DNA of 64,000 nt from the NCBI GenBank assembly GCA_964618895.1, contig CAZUDO010000100.1, positions 1-64,000 on the forward strand. Reading direction: 5' to 3'. Source of the stretch: CAZUDO01 sp964618895. Lineage in GTDB: Bacteria > Desulfobacterota > Binatia > DP-6. Made by a program: the position numbers and the translations under genes. The notes under the pieces are model-generated. The model was not told the origin of the DNA, searched no databases, and was given only the letters and a program-made list of their open reading frames with translations. Below are positions 24,752 through 32,913 of this stretch, in pieces. The stretch's first letter is position 1; every line of letters starts with the position of its first letter.

Positions 24752-26173
24752 ATGTCGGTCCGAACGCGCTTTCCGCCGAGCCCGACGGGCTACCTCCACA
24801 TCGGCGGCGCCCGCACCGCCCTGTTCAACTGGCTCTTCGCCCGGCACCACGGGGGCACGCTGGTCCTCCGCATCGAAGACACCGACCGCGAGCGCTCCAC
24901 ATCGGAGTCGGTCCAGGCCATCCTGGACAGCCTCACCTGGCTCGGTCTCGACTGGGACGAGGGACCGCACTTCCAGAGCGCCCGCTACGACCTCTACCGC
25001 GCCCGTGCCGAGGCCCTGCTGGCGGCCGGACACCTGTATCGTTGCTACTGCACGACCGACGAGCTGGACGCCAAGCGCAAGACGGCCCTCGCCGCCGGAC
25101 GCCGGCCGGCCTACGACCGCACCTGCCGCGACCGGAGCGGCCCCGCTCCCGACCGGCCCTTCGTGCTGCGCTTCCGCACGCCGCTCGCCGGCGAGACCGT
25201 GATCGACGACCAGGTGAAGGGCCCGGTGGTCTTCCAGCATGCCGATCTCGACGATTTCGTGGTTCTGCGGTCCGATGCCACCCCGGTGTACAACTTCTGC
25301 GTCGTGGTCGACGACGTCGACATGACCATCACCCACGTCATCCGCGGCGACGATCACTTGGCCAACACGCCGCGCCAGGTGCTCCTGTACCGGGCCTTCG
25401 GCGCGTCCCTGCCCGTGTTCGCGCACGTCCCGCTCATCCTCGGGCTGGACAAGACCCGGCTCTCGAAGCGCCACGGCGCCACCTCGGTCATGGCGTACCA
25501 GGATCTCGGCTACCTGCCACATGCGCTCGTCAACTACCTCGCCCGCCTCGGCTGGTCGCACGGCGACCAGGAGCTGTTCACCCGCGACCAGCTGATCACC
25601 CATTTCTCCCTCGACAATGTCGGCAAGGCGGCCGGGATCTTCAATCCCGAGAAGCTCGAATGGGTGAATTTCCAGTACCTGAAAACCACCCCCGTCGACG
25701 AGCTGACGCGCTTGCTGATCCCCTTTCTCGAGCGTGCCGGCCTGCCCATCCCCGCCGACCGGGCCTGGCTGGCGCGCGCCGTCGGCACGCTACGCGAGCG
25801 CGCCAAGACGCTCGTCGAGCTGGCCGAGTTCTGCCGCTTCTATCTCGTCGATCCGATCGTCCCGGACGAGCAGGCCGCAGCCAAGCACCTGACGCCGGCC
25901 ATCGCCCCGGCGCTCACCGACCTGGTGGCGGCGCTCGGTGCCCTCGACGCCTGGAACCCCGGAGCCATCGAGAGCGCCTTCCAGCAGGTCATCGCGCCAC
26001 GCGATTTGAAGCTCGGCGCGCTCGCGCAACCGGTGCGCGTCGCCGTCACCGGGGGCACGGTGAGCCCCGGGATATTCGCGGTGCTCGACGTGCTCGGTCG
26101 CGCGCGCACCCTCGCGCGCCTGCACGTCGTGCAGGAACGCCTGGCGACGGCGTCCACCGCCGCGCAATCTTGA
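24752..26173 (+). CDS. gltX: Glutamyl-tRNA synthetase
   Basis: Charges tRNA-Glu, and in organisms without GlnRS also tRNA-Gln, with glutamate. The class I signatures are clear: RFPPSPTGYLHIGGARTAL (residues 5-23, HIGH-like) and LSKRHGATSV (near 237, KMSKS-like). EDTDRERS and RGDDHLANTPRQ are also diagnostic. At 473 residues it has the usual length. The ATG at 24752 begins the conserved strand. tRNA-Gln and tRNA-Glu genes follow 36 and 119 bases after the stop on the same strand, which supports co-transcription of the enzyme with its substrates and a possible non-discriminating role. Confidence 0.96.
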   Translation: MSVRTRFPPSPTGYLHIGGARTALFNWLFARHHGGTLVLRIEDTDRERSTSESVQAILDSLTWLGLDWDEGPHFQSARYDLYRARAEALLAAGHLYRCYCTTDELDAKRKTALAAGRRPAYDRTCRDRSGPAPDRPFVLRFRTPLAGETVIDDQVKGPVVFQHADLDDFVVLRSDATPVYNFCVVVDDVDMTITHVIRGDDHLANTPRQVLLYRAFGASLPVFAHVPLILGLDKTRLSKRHGATSVMAYQDLGYLPHALVNYLARLGWSHGDQELFTRDQLITHFSLDNVGKAAGIFNPEKLEWVNFQYLKTTPVDELTRLLIPFLERAGLPIPADRAWLARAVGTLRERAKTLVELAEFCRFYLVDPIVPDEQAAAKHLTPAIAPALTDLVAALGALDAWNPGAIESAFQQVIAPRDLKLGALAQPVRVAVTGGTVSPGIFAVLDVLGRARTLARLHVVQERLATASTAAQS

Positions 26174-26209
26174 CTCGTTACACCCCTTCGTTTAGCGTCC
26201 CGCGTCTCT

Positions 26210-26282
26210 TGAGGAGTCGGCTAATTGGTAAGCCACCTGACTCTGGATCAGGGCATTGGAGGTTCGAGTCCTCCCTCCTCAG
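26210..26282 (+). tRNA. tRNA-Gln (anticodon CTG)
   Basis: TGAGGAG (26210-26216) pairs with CTCCTCA (26275-26281), discriminator G. The anticodon stem CCTGA/TCAGG holds the loop CTCTGGA, giving CTG. The T-arm has GGTTCGAGTCC. CCA is not encoded. It lies 36 bases after gltX. Confidence 0.95.
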
Positions 26283-26292
26283 CCTCGCACAG

Positions 26293-26364
26293 GGTCCCAT
26301 CGTCTAGCGGCTAGGACGCCGGCCTCTCACGTCGGTAACGGGGGTTCGATTCCCCCTGGGACCA
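26293..26364 (+). tRNA. tRNA-Glu (anticodon CTC)
   Basis: GGTCCCA (26293-26299) pairs with TGGGACC (26357-26363), discriminator A. The anticodon loop CTCTCAC gives CTC, and the T-arm GGGGG-TTCGATT-CCCCC is perfect. It lies 10 bases after tRNA-Gln and probably shares its transcript. Confidence 0.95.
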
Positions 26365-26446
26365 TTCTCCCGTCGCGTTCCACGATCGACGACGCACCGC
26401 GCGGCATTCACGAACGCCGACACGCCCTTGGCGGAGCGACAATTAC

Positions 26447-26475
26447 TTGACAGGGTGGGGTGCAGCCGATACCCT
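26447..26475 (+). promoter_or_regulatory. Possible sigma-70 promoter
   Basis: TTGACA (26447-26452) and TACCCT (26470-26475) are separated by 17 bases. The -35 box is perfect; the -10 box keeps the key T1, A2 and T6. It could give a basal transcript of the prkA operon with a leader of about 270 bases. Confidence 0.4.
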
Positions 26476-26525
26476 CGCCTTGTCTGGTGCCTTGGGGTGA
26501 TCCGGTAACGGTTTGCGTCGTGAGG

Positions 26526-26540
26526 CCACCGACACGGTGG
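26526..26540. promoter_or_regulatory. Palindrome, candidate upstream activator site
   Basis: CCACCG-ACA-CGGTGG is a perfect inverted repeat about 145 bases upstream of the start point predicted from the sigma-54 promoter, a usual distance for an enhancer bound by an NtrC-type activator. Binding is inference. Confidence 0.4.
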
Positions 26541-26653
26541 TTGGGGGGGGAAGTGGTGCTGCGGACAGGAGCCACACCAGCGCGAGACGGTCGTGTGGGC
26601 ACCCCGGGCGACGCGGCTGCGCTTCATGTCCCTGTTCCGGTCCGGCGCATGCT

Positions 26654-26669
26654 CGGCACGGTGCTTGCG
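26654..26669 (+). promoter_or_regulatory. Sigma-54 (-24/-12) promoter of prkA operon
   Basis: CGGCACGGTGCTTGCG matches the consensus TGGCACG-N4-TTGCW at 13 of the 11-12 informative and flanking positions that matter most: the invariant GG (26655-26656) and GC (26667-26668) are exactly 10 bases apart. Transcription would begin near 26680, giving a leader of about 75 bases before the prkA ATG. Confidence 0.65.
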
Positions 26670-26754
26670 ACGACGCAGAGCGTGATGACGCCCCAGGGCC
26701 CCTGGATCGCACGTGCCGGCCCACATCACGACTACTAGCGAGAGGAGCTAGCCC

Positions 26755-28686
26755 ATGGACCGCCCGTCCTTCGAGCAGCTCATCAAAGAAGACCGCGCCA
26801 CGCAGGAATCGCGCGACTGGCGCGGTTCATTCCTCGAGTACCTCGACCTCGTCCGCGACGACCCCGCTATCCCGAAGCTGGCCCACGCCCGGCTGTTCGA
26901 CACCATCATGCGACCCGGGACGCGCGACATCCACGAGTCGGACGACGCGCGCGTGAAGCGCCTGTACAAGGACGAGACCCTCAAGGTCTTCACCTTCTTC
27001 AGCGACGAGTTCTTCGGCATCGAGCGCACCGTCGCCCAGATCGTCCGCTACTTCCACTCGGGGTCGCTCAAGGGCGAAGAGAGCCGCCAGGTCCTCTACC
27101 TGATGGGCCCGGTCGGCTCGGGGAAGAGCTCTCTGGTCGAGCGCCTGCAGCGGGGGCTCGAGGGGACCGACCTCTTCTACGCCATCGAAGGCTGCCCGAT
27201 GTTCGAGGAGCCGCTCCATCTCATCCCGCGGCACTTGCGCAAGGAGTTCGAGAAGATGCTCGGCGTGCACATGGAGGGCGATCTCTGCCCGGTGTGCCGC
27301 TTCCGCCTGAAAGAAGAGTTCGGCGGCCGCTACGAAGAGGTTCCGGTCGCGGCCCAGTTCTTCTCCAAGCGCAACCGTGTCGGCATCGGCGTCGTCCCGC
27401 CGGTCGACCCGAACAACCAGGACACCTCGGTCCTGATCGGTAGCGAAGACATCTCCAAGCTCGACCTGTTCAGCGAGGGCGACCCGCGCGTCCTCGACCT
27501 GAACGGCGCGATCAACGTCGGCAACCGCGGTATGTGCGAGTTCATCGAGGTCTTCAAGAACGAAACCGAGTACCTGCACGCGATGATCACCGCCACGCAG
27601 GAGAAGGTCATCCCCGCCCCGGGCCGCCACGGCATGGTCTACGTCGACACCGTTATCGTGGCGCACTCGAACGAAGCCGAGTGGCAGAAGTTCAAGGCCG
27701 ACCACACCAACGAGGCCATCCTCGACCGCATCGTGGTGGTCAAGGTGCCGTACAACCTCCGCCTGTCGGAGGAGGTCAAGATCTACCAGAAGATCATCCG
27801 CCACTCCGACTTCCGCGCCCACGTCGCCCCGCATACGCTCGAGATCGCGTCCATGTTTGCCCTCCTCTCGCGCCTCGAGCCCAACGCCAAGTGCGACCTC
27901 ATGACCAAGCTCAAGCTCTACAACGGCGAAGAAGTCGTCGAGAAGGGCAAGACCAAGAAGATCGACGTGCAGGAGCTGCGTGAGGACGCCAAGCGCGAGG
28001 GCATGACCGGCATCTCCACGCGCTTCATCATGAAGGCGCTCGACAATGCGCTCTCCGACAACGTCGAGGGCAACTGCATCAACCCCATCAACGTGCGCGA
28101 GGCCCTCATCAGCATGGTGAAGGAGGCCGATTTCTCCGACGACACCCACAAGCAGCACCTCGAGTTCCTCCAGGACGTGCTCCACAAGGAGTACCTGGAG
28201 ATGTTGGAGAAGGAGATCACCAAGGCTTTCGTCTACTCCTACCAGGAGCAGGCCGAGTCGCTGTTCCAGAACTACCTCGATCACGCCGAGGCCTTCGTCA
28301 ACAAGACCCGCGTGAAGGACCGCAACACCAAGGAAGAGCTGCAGCCCGACGAGGGCTTCCTCAAGTCCATCGAAGAGCAGATCGCGATCATCGGCTCCGC
28401 GGCGGAGGGCTTCCGCCAGGAGGTCATCGCCTACCTGTGGGCGTCCACCCGCCGCGGCGAGCGTGTATCCTACCGTTCCTACGAGCCGCTAAAAGAGGCG
28501 ATCGAGAAGAAGCTCATGACGTCGGTGCGGGACATCAGCCGGATCATCACCAAGGCGCGCACGCGCGACGAGGAGCAGACCCAGAAGTACAATGTCATGG
28601 TGAAGAACCTGCTCGATTCCGGCTACTGCGAGAGCTGCGTCGATGTCGTCCTCAAGTACGCCGCCAACAACCTCTGGAAGGACTGA
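26755..28686 (+). CDS. prkA: PrkA-type serine protein kinase/AAA protein
   Basis: A 643-residue PrkA (YeaG) family protein: N-terminal AAA+ domain with Walker A GPVGSGKSS (residues about 118-126) followed by the PrkA C-terminal kinase-like domain. Family members act in sporulation in Bacillus and in nitrogen-starvation and stationary-phase stress in enterobacteria. The ATG follows GAGAGGAG. It heads an operon with a yhbH/yeaH-type gene and spoVR, the usual conserved trio, and a sigma-54 promoter lies about 85 bases upstream. There is no sign of truncation. Confidence 0.95.
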   Translation: MDRPSFEQLIKEDRATQESRDWRGSFLEYLDLVRDDPAIPKLAHARLFDTIMRPGTRDIHESDDARVKRLYKDETLKVFTFFSDEFFGIERTVAQIVRYFHSGSLKGEESRQVLYLMGPVGSGKSSLVERLQRGLEGTDLFYAIEGCPMFEEPLHLIPRHLRKEFEKMLGVHMEGDLCPVCRFRLKEEFGGRYEEVPVAAQFFSKRNRVGIGVVPPVDPNNQDTSVLIGSEDISKLDLFSEGDPRVLDLNGAINVGNRGMCEFIEVFKNETEYLHAMITATQEKVIPAPGRHGMVYVDTVIVAHSNEAEWQKFKADHTNEAILDRIVVVKVPYNLRLSEEVKIYQKIIRHSDFRAHVAPHTLEIASMFALLSRLEPNAKCDLMTKLKLYNGEEVVEKGKTKKIDVQELREDAKREGMTGISTRFIMKALDNALSDNVEGNCINPINVREALISMVKEADFSDDTHKQHLEFLQDVLHKEYLEMLEKEITKAFVYSYQEQAESLFQNYLDHAEAFVNKTRVKDRNTKEELQPDEGFLKSIEEQIAIIGSAAEGFRQEVIAYLWASTRRGERVSYRSYEPLKEAIEKKLMTSVRDISRIITKARTRDEEQTQKYNVMVKNLLDSGYCESCVDVVLKYAANNLWKD

Positions 28687-29968
28687 CGGGCTGGAGCCGC
28701 CCGCCCCTTCCGGCAGGGTTGACCCGATCTTCCGGCCCCCCGTGCCGTCCGGCACGGTCGAGTCGATCTTCCGGCCCTACGTGCCGTCCGACGCCGAGCG
28801 CAGCGACCGTTCGGCCGGGGACCGCGCCCGCCACCGCGCCAAAGTGCGGGAGTCCATCCGCGACAACATCGCCGATATCATCGCGGAGGAATCCATCATC
28901 GGGAAGGCCCGCGGCAAGATCATCAAGGTCCCGATCCGCGGCATCCGCGAGTACAAGTTCGTCTACGGCGACAATACCCCCGGCGTCGGGCAGGGGAACG
29001 GCGACACGCAGACGGGCGAAGTGGTGGGCAAGGCCCGCCAGCAGGGCCAGGGCACGGATCGCGCCGGCGACCAGCCGGGGAGCGACTACTACGAGACCGA
29101 CGTCACGCTGGAGGAGCTGATCGAGATCATGTTCCAGGATCTCGAGCTGCCCGACATGGAACGCAAGGCGATGCGGCAGATCGAGTCCATCCGCACCGCG
29201 AAACGGAAGGGCTACCGCCAGGTTGGCATCCGCGTCCGCCTCGACAAGCGGCGCACCGTGCGCGAGCGTGCCCGGCGCAAGCTGGCAAGCCGCCGGCACC
29301 GGGCGCTCGCCGCCTTCGGCCCGCCGGGGTCGGCGACCCCTGTCGCGCCGCCCCGCGAACGCTTCCCCTTCCACGAGGACGACCTGGTCTACCGGCACAT
29401 GATCACCGACGTGAGAAAGGAGTCGAATGCGGTGGTCCTGTGCGTGATGGACACGTCGGGCTCGATGGACACCATGAAGAAGTACCTCGCCCGGAGCTTC
29501 TTCTTCCTGCTCTACCAGTTCATCTGCACCAAGTACCGCAACGTCGAGATCGTCTTCATCGCGCACCACACCGAAGCGAGCGAGGTGTCCGAAAGCGAGT
29601 TCTTCCACAAGGGAGAATCCGGCGGAACCTTCATCTCGTCCGGCTACCTGCGTGCGCTCGAGATCATCCAGGCGCGCTATCACCCGTCGCTGTGGAACAT
29701 CTACGCCTTCCACTGCTCGGACGGCGACAACTTCGACTCCGACAACCCCGCCGCGCTGCGTGCCGCCAAGGAGCTGGCGGAGGTGTGCAACCTGTTCGGC
29801 TACGGCGAGATCAAACCGCTCGGTTCGCGCTACTACGAGAGCTCGATGCTCAACATCTTCCGCCGCCTCGACGCCGAGAACTTCCAGACCGTCCTCATCG
29901 AACGCAAGGAGGACGTCTGGCCCTCCTTCAAGGCGTTCTTGGCCAAGGACCGCGGCCGGAACGACTGA
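28643..29968 (+). CDS. yhbH: YhbH/YeaH family protein (DUF444)
   Basis: A DUF444 protein that always accompanies PrkA; it has a VWA-like fold with a metal-site motif DTSGSMDTMKKYLARSF (near residue 269) and, at the N-terminus, RHRAKVRESIRDNIADIIAEE and IIKVPIRGIREYKF as in Bacillus YhbH. The biochemical role is unknown; it probably works with PrkA and SpoVR. The start is uncertain: the ATG at 28643 overlaps prkA by 44 bases, and a GTG at 28742 is possible. A 39-base imperfect tandem repeat (28726-28752 and 28765-28791, IFRPxVPS) lies in the disputed N-terminal part. Confidence 0.9.
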   Translation: MSSSSTPPTTSGRTDGLEPPAPSGRVDPIFRPPVPSGTVESIFRPYVPSDAERSDRSAGDRARHRAKVRESIRDNIADIIAEESIIGKARGKIIKVPIRGIREYKFVYGDNTPGVGQGNGDTQTGEVVGKARQQGQGTDRAGDQPGSDYYETDVTLEELIEIMFQDLELPDMERKAMRQIESIRTAKRKGYRQVGIRVRLDKRRTVRERARRKLASRRHRALAAFGPPGSATPVAPPRERFPFHEDDLVYRHMITDVRKESNAVVLCVMDTSGSMDTMKKYLARSFFFLLYQFICTKYRNVEIVFIAHHTEASEVSESEFFHKGESGGTFISSGYLRALEIIQARYHPSLWNIYAFHCSDGDNFDSDNPAALRAAKELAEVCNLFGYGEIKPLGSRYYESSMLNIFRRLDAENFQTVLIERKEDVWPSFKAFLAKDRGRND

Positions 29969-29972
29969 GCCC

Positions 29973-31400
29973 GTGGCCTCCTACACCGCGAAAGACCTCG
30001 AGTACTGGGACGCGCGCATCCGCGAGCAGGTCGCTGCCATGGGGCTCGACTGCTTCCCGCAGGAGTTCGAGGTCTGCGACCACACCCAGATGCTCGGCTA
30101 CATGGCCTACTCGGGCATGCCGTCGCACTACCCGCACTGGTCGTACGGCAAGGCCTACGAGAAGCTGAAGACCCTCTACGACTACGGCGTGTCGGGCATT
30201 CCGTACGAGATGGTCATCAACTCGAACCCGTCGCTGGCCTACCTGATACGCGACAACTCGCTCTGCCTGCAGATCCTCACCATCGCGCACGTGTACGGGC
30301 ACAACGACTTCTTCAAGAACAATTTCACTTTCCGCACCACGCGCCCCGAGTTTACGATCGGCACCTTCAAGGCGCATGCCGACCGCGTGCGCCGCTACGT
30401 CGACACTCCGAGTATCGGCATCGACAAAGTCGAGGGGTTGCTCGACGCGGCCCATGCGTTGTCGCTCCAGTGCCGGCGGAACCTGTCCGTGCGCAAGCTG
30501 ACGGAAGAGGAGGACCGCGACCGCCTGGTGGACGCCGCCACTCCACCGCCGGACCCCTTCCAGGCCATCCATCGCCGCCAGCAGATGGTCGAGCCCGACT
30601 TGCGTCGCATCCCCCCCTCGCCAGAAGAAGACCTGCTGATCTTCATCCGCGACCATAACCCGTTCCTGGCCGAGTGGGAGAAGGACCTCCTGACCATCGT
30701 CCACGAGCAGGCGCAGTACTTCATCCCCCAGATCGAGACCAAGATCATGAACGAGGGTTGGGCGAGCTTCGTCCACAAGCGCATCCTCGACGCCCTCGAA
30801 CTGCCCCAGGAGCTGCACCTCGAGTTTCTGGTCCGCCATAACCAGGTCGTGCGGCCCATTCCCGGCGGCCTCAACCCCTACCATCTCGGCCTCCGTGCCT
30901 GGGAAGACATCGAGCGACGGGGCGACCACCCTACCCCCGAGGAGCATGAGAACCTGCGGCCGGGGACAACGGGGCGGGCCCTGCTGTTCCAGACGCGCGA
31001 GGTCGACCGGGACGCGTCCTTCCTGCGCCGCTGGCTGCACGAGGACCTCATGCGTGAGCTCGACATCTTCCGCTTCGAGCCCAAGGGCGACGACCTGGTG
31101 GTGAGCGACGTGTCCAACCAGGACGGCTGGCGCCAGGTCCGGGAGACCCTCGTCCGCAGCGTCGGCATGGGCACCATCCCCGTGATCCGGGTCGAGGACG
31201 CCGACCACAACCACTCTCGCACCCTCCTCCTGTCGCACGCACACGACGGCCGCGACCTGCATCTCGAGTACGCCGAGCGGACGCTGGCCTACGTCCATCG
31301 GCTGTGGGGCCGGGATGTCGCCCTCGACACCGTGGTCAACAGCAAGCGCACGTCGCTCACCTACGGCGAGCGCGGATTCTCCGCCAAGGCGAGCAAATAG
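29973..31400 (+). CDS. spoVR: SpoVR family protein
   Basis: A 475-residue SpoVR/YcgB protein, third member of the PrkA-YhbH-SpoVR set. Conserved segments are CFPQEFEVCDHTQMLGYMAYSGMP, HWSYGKAYEK, NPSLAYLIRDNSL and HVYGHNDFFKNN, with a conserved NEGWASFVHKRIL block further on. In Bacillus it affects spore cortex formation; in non-spore-formers the role is unknown. The GTG at 29973 is four bases after the yhbH stop. Length is normal and no motif is missing. Confidence 0.93.
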   Translation: MASYTAKDLEYWDARIREQVAAMGLDCFPQEFEVCDHTQMLGYMAYSGMPSHYPHWSYGKAYEKLKTLYDYGVSGIPYEMVINSNPSLAYLIRDNSLCLQILTIAHVYGHNDFFKNNFTFRTTRPEFTIGTFKAHADRVRRYVDTPSIGIDKVEGLLDAAHALSLQCRRNLSVRKLTEEEDRDRLVDAATPPPDPFQAIHRRQQMVEPDLRRIPPSPEEDLLIFIRDHNPFLAEWEKDLLTIVHEQAQYFIPQIETKIMNEGWASFVHKRILDALELPQELHLEFLVRHNQVVRPIPGGLNPYHLGLRAWEDIERRGDHPTPEEHENLRPGTTGRALLFQTREVDRDASFLRRWLHEDLMRELDIFRFEPKGDDLVVSDVSNQDGWRQVRETLVRSVGMGTIPVIRVEDADHNHSRTLLLSHAHDGRDLHLEYAERTLAYVHRLWGRDVALDTVVNSKRTSLTYGERGFSAKASK

Positions 31401-31447
31401 CCTTCGGGGGCCCGCCGCCCCGGCCTTCCCCTGCCGTTCGCACGCGC

Positions 31448-31463
31448 TATAATCGTCCGCGCC
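31448..31463 (+). promoter_or_regulatory. TATAAT box just upstream of fmdB-like gene
   Basis: A perfect TATAAT at 31448-31453 ends 10 bases before the ATG at 31464. Transcription from it would begin at about 31460, giving an almost leaderless message. The -35 region is weak (CTTCCC at 31425-31430). Confidence 0.5.
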
Positions 31464-31820
31464 ATGCCGATCTACGAGTACCGCTGCGAAGACTGCCGCA
31501 AGAAGGTGACCGTGCTCACGCTGCGCGCCAGCGCGGCCGTCGACGCGACCTGCGAGCACTGCGGCGGACGGAACCTCACGCGACTCATGTCGCGCTTCGC
31601 CATGCTGCGCTCCGACGACGCCCGACTCGACGACCTGACCGATCCGTCGTCGCTCGGGGGCGTCGACGAGCAGGACCCCAAGAGCATGGCACGCTGGATG
31701 CGGAAGATGGGGCGTGAGCTCGGTGACGACGCCGGCGACGACTTCGACGAGATGGTCGACGAGCTAGAGGACGGGGACGACGACGGCGAGGCGCCGGCGG
31801 GTGGCGAGGACGACCTCTAG
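31464..31820 (+). CDS. FmdB-family zinc-ribbon protein
   Basis: A 118-residue protein. MPIYEYRCEDCRKKV and CEHCGGRNLTRLMSRFA give the family start and a four-Cys zinc ribbon (CxxC...CxxC). The C-terminal half is very acidic and probably disordered. FmdB-type proteins are regulators or small zinc proteins of unclear function. It sits between spoVR and ntrB; its stop lies inside the start of ntrB (20-base overlap). Confidence 0.88.
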   Translation: MPIYEYRCEDCRKKVTVLTLRASAAVDATCEHCGGRNLTRLMSRFAMLRSDDARLDDLTDPSSLGGVDEQDPKSMARWMRKMGRELGDDAGDDFDEMVDELEDGDDDGEAPAGGEDDL

Positions 31821-32913
31821 TGCCCCACGCCCGCCGTGGGCCGACGTGCTCGCCAGCATCGAGGACGGCATCATCGTCCTCGACGCGAGCGGGCGGATCG
31901 CCGACGTGAATCCGGCCGCGGAGCAGTTGCTGGGCGTCTCCGCCGCGGTAGCGCTCGGCAGCGACCTCGATACCCTCTGTCCGAACGCCCCCTGGATCGC
32001 CAAGATGGCGCACGGCGCGCTTGGCGACTCCGCCACCCAGCACCGGGGCGAGGGGGCGTTTCGCGGGCGCGGACGCGACGTGCCCCTGCGCGTAGGCTGC
32101 GCGCCGGTGGTCGACGCCGGGGGGGCGGCGCGTGGCGCGGTCGTCGTCCTGCACGACTTGACGCTCCAGCGCACACTGGACATGACCACGCGACGCGCCG
32201 AACGCCTGGACGCGCTCGGCACCGTCGCGCGCGGCCTGGCACACGAGATCCGCAACCCGCTCGGTGGCATCAAGGGCGCCGCCCAGCTGATCCGCGGCGC
32301 GGTCGACGACCCCGAGCTGCACCACTGCACCGACATCATCGTGCGCGAAGTCGAACGGCTCGACGGCCTGGTGGAGCAGCTGCGCGAGCTGTCCACCCCG
32401 CCGCGCCTCCAGCTCGGGCCGGTCAACATCTACCGCGTGCTGAACGACGTGATCGCCCTCGAACGTCAAGGACCGCGTTGGGGCACGGTCCGTCTGCGGA
32501 CCGTCTTCGATCCGAGCCTGCCCGCGGTCCTGGGCGACCGCGCGCAGCTGACCCAGGTCTTCCTCAATCTGGTGAAGAACGCCCTCGAGGCCCTGGCCGG
32601 AACCGGCGAGCTCGCGCTGTCGACCAGCATCGAAATACGCTACCGGGTGCGTCGGGGCGGGGCACGCGGACGGTTCCTCTCCGTCCTGATCGAAGACGAC
32701 GGCCCGGGCGTCGCCGAGGCAGACCAGTCCCAGCTGTTCTCGCCCTTCTTCTCCACCAAACCCCGGGGTACCGGCCTGGGTCTCGCCGTCTGCCACCGCA
32801 TCGTCAGCGAGCATGGCGGCACCATCACCCACGAAGGCCGCGCCCCGCGGGGCGCGGCCTTCCGTGTCACCCTTCCCGCCACTGAGGACGATGGGGCAGC
32901 TGCCACCCGATAA
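31801..32913 (+). CDS. ntrB: NtrB-like sensor histidine kinase
   Basis: A 370-residue soluble kinase. A PAS domain (WADVLASIEDGIIVLDASGRIADVNPAA, residues 13-110) precedes the H-box GLAHEIRNPLGGIKGAAQLI (His near 147), the N-box NLVKNALEAL, G1 DDGPGV and G2 GTGLGLAVCHRI. The order and H-box match NtrB/GlnL. No membrane segment is seen. The GTG at 31801 overlaps the end of the FmdB-like gene. The response regulator follows with a 23-base overlap. It may sense nitrogen status or another cytoplasmic cue. Confidence 0.9.
   Translation: MARTTSSAPRPPWADVLASIEDGIIVLDASGRIADVNPAAEQLLGVSAAVALGSDLDTLCPNAPWIAKMAHGALGDSATQHRGEGAFRGRGRDVPLRVGCAPVVDAGGAARGAVVVLHDLTLQRTLDMTTRRAERLDALGTVARGLAHEIRNPLGGIKGAAQLIRGAVDDPELHHCTDIIVREVERLDGLVEQLRELSTPPRLQLGPVNIYRVLNDVIALERQGPRWGTVRLRTVFDPSLPAVLGDRAQLTQVFLNLVKNALEALAGTGELALSTSIEIRYRVRRGGARGRFLSVLIEDDGPGVAEADQSQLFSPFFSTKPRGTGLGLAVCHRIVSEHGGTITHEGRAPRGAAFRVTLPATEDDGAAATR

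Larger units (their letters stand above)
26365..26754. other. Regulatory region upstream of prkA
   Basis: No gene is evident in these 390 bases. They contain a sigma-70-like promoter candidate, a perfect short palindrome, a run of eight G (26543-26550), a strong sigma-54 promoter match and the ribosome-binding site GAGAGGAG before prkA. Confidence 0.6.

Noticed and set aside
26827..28284. A 485-codon minus-strand frame opposite prkA
   Set aside because: prkA is clearly recognised on the plus strand; the opposite frame is an artefact of codon-position GC bias.
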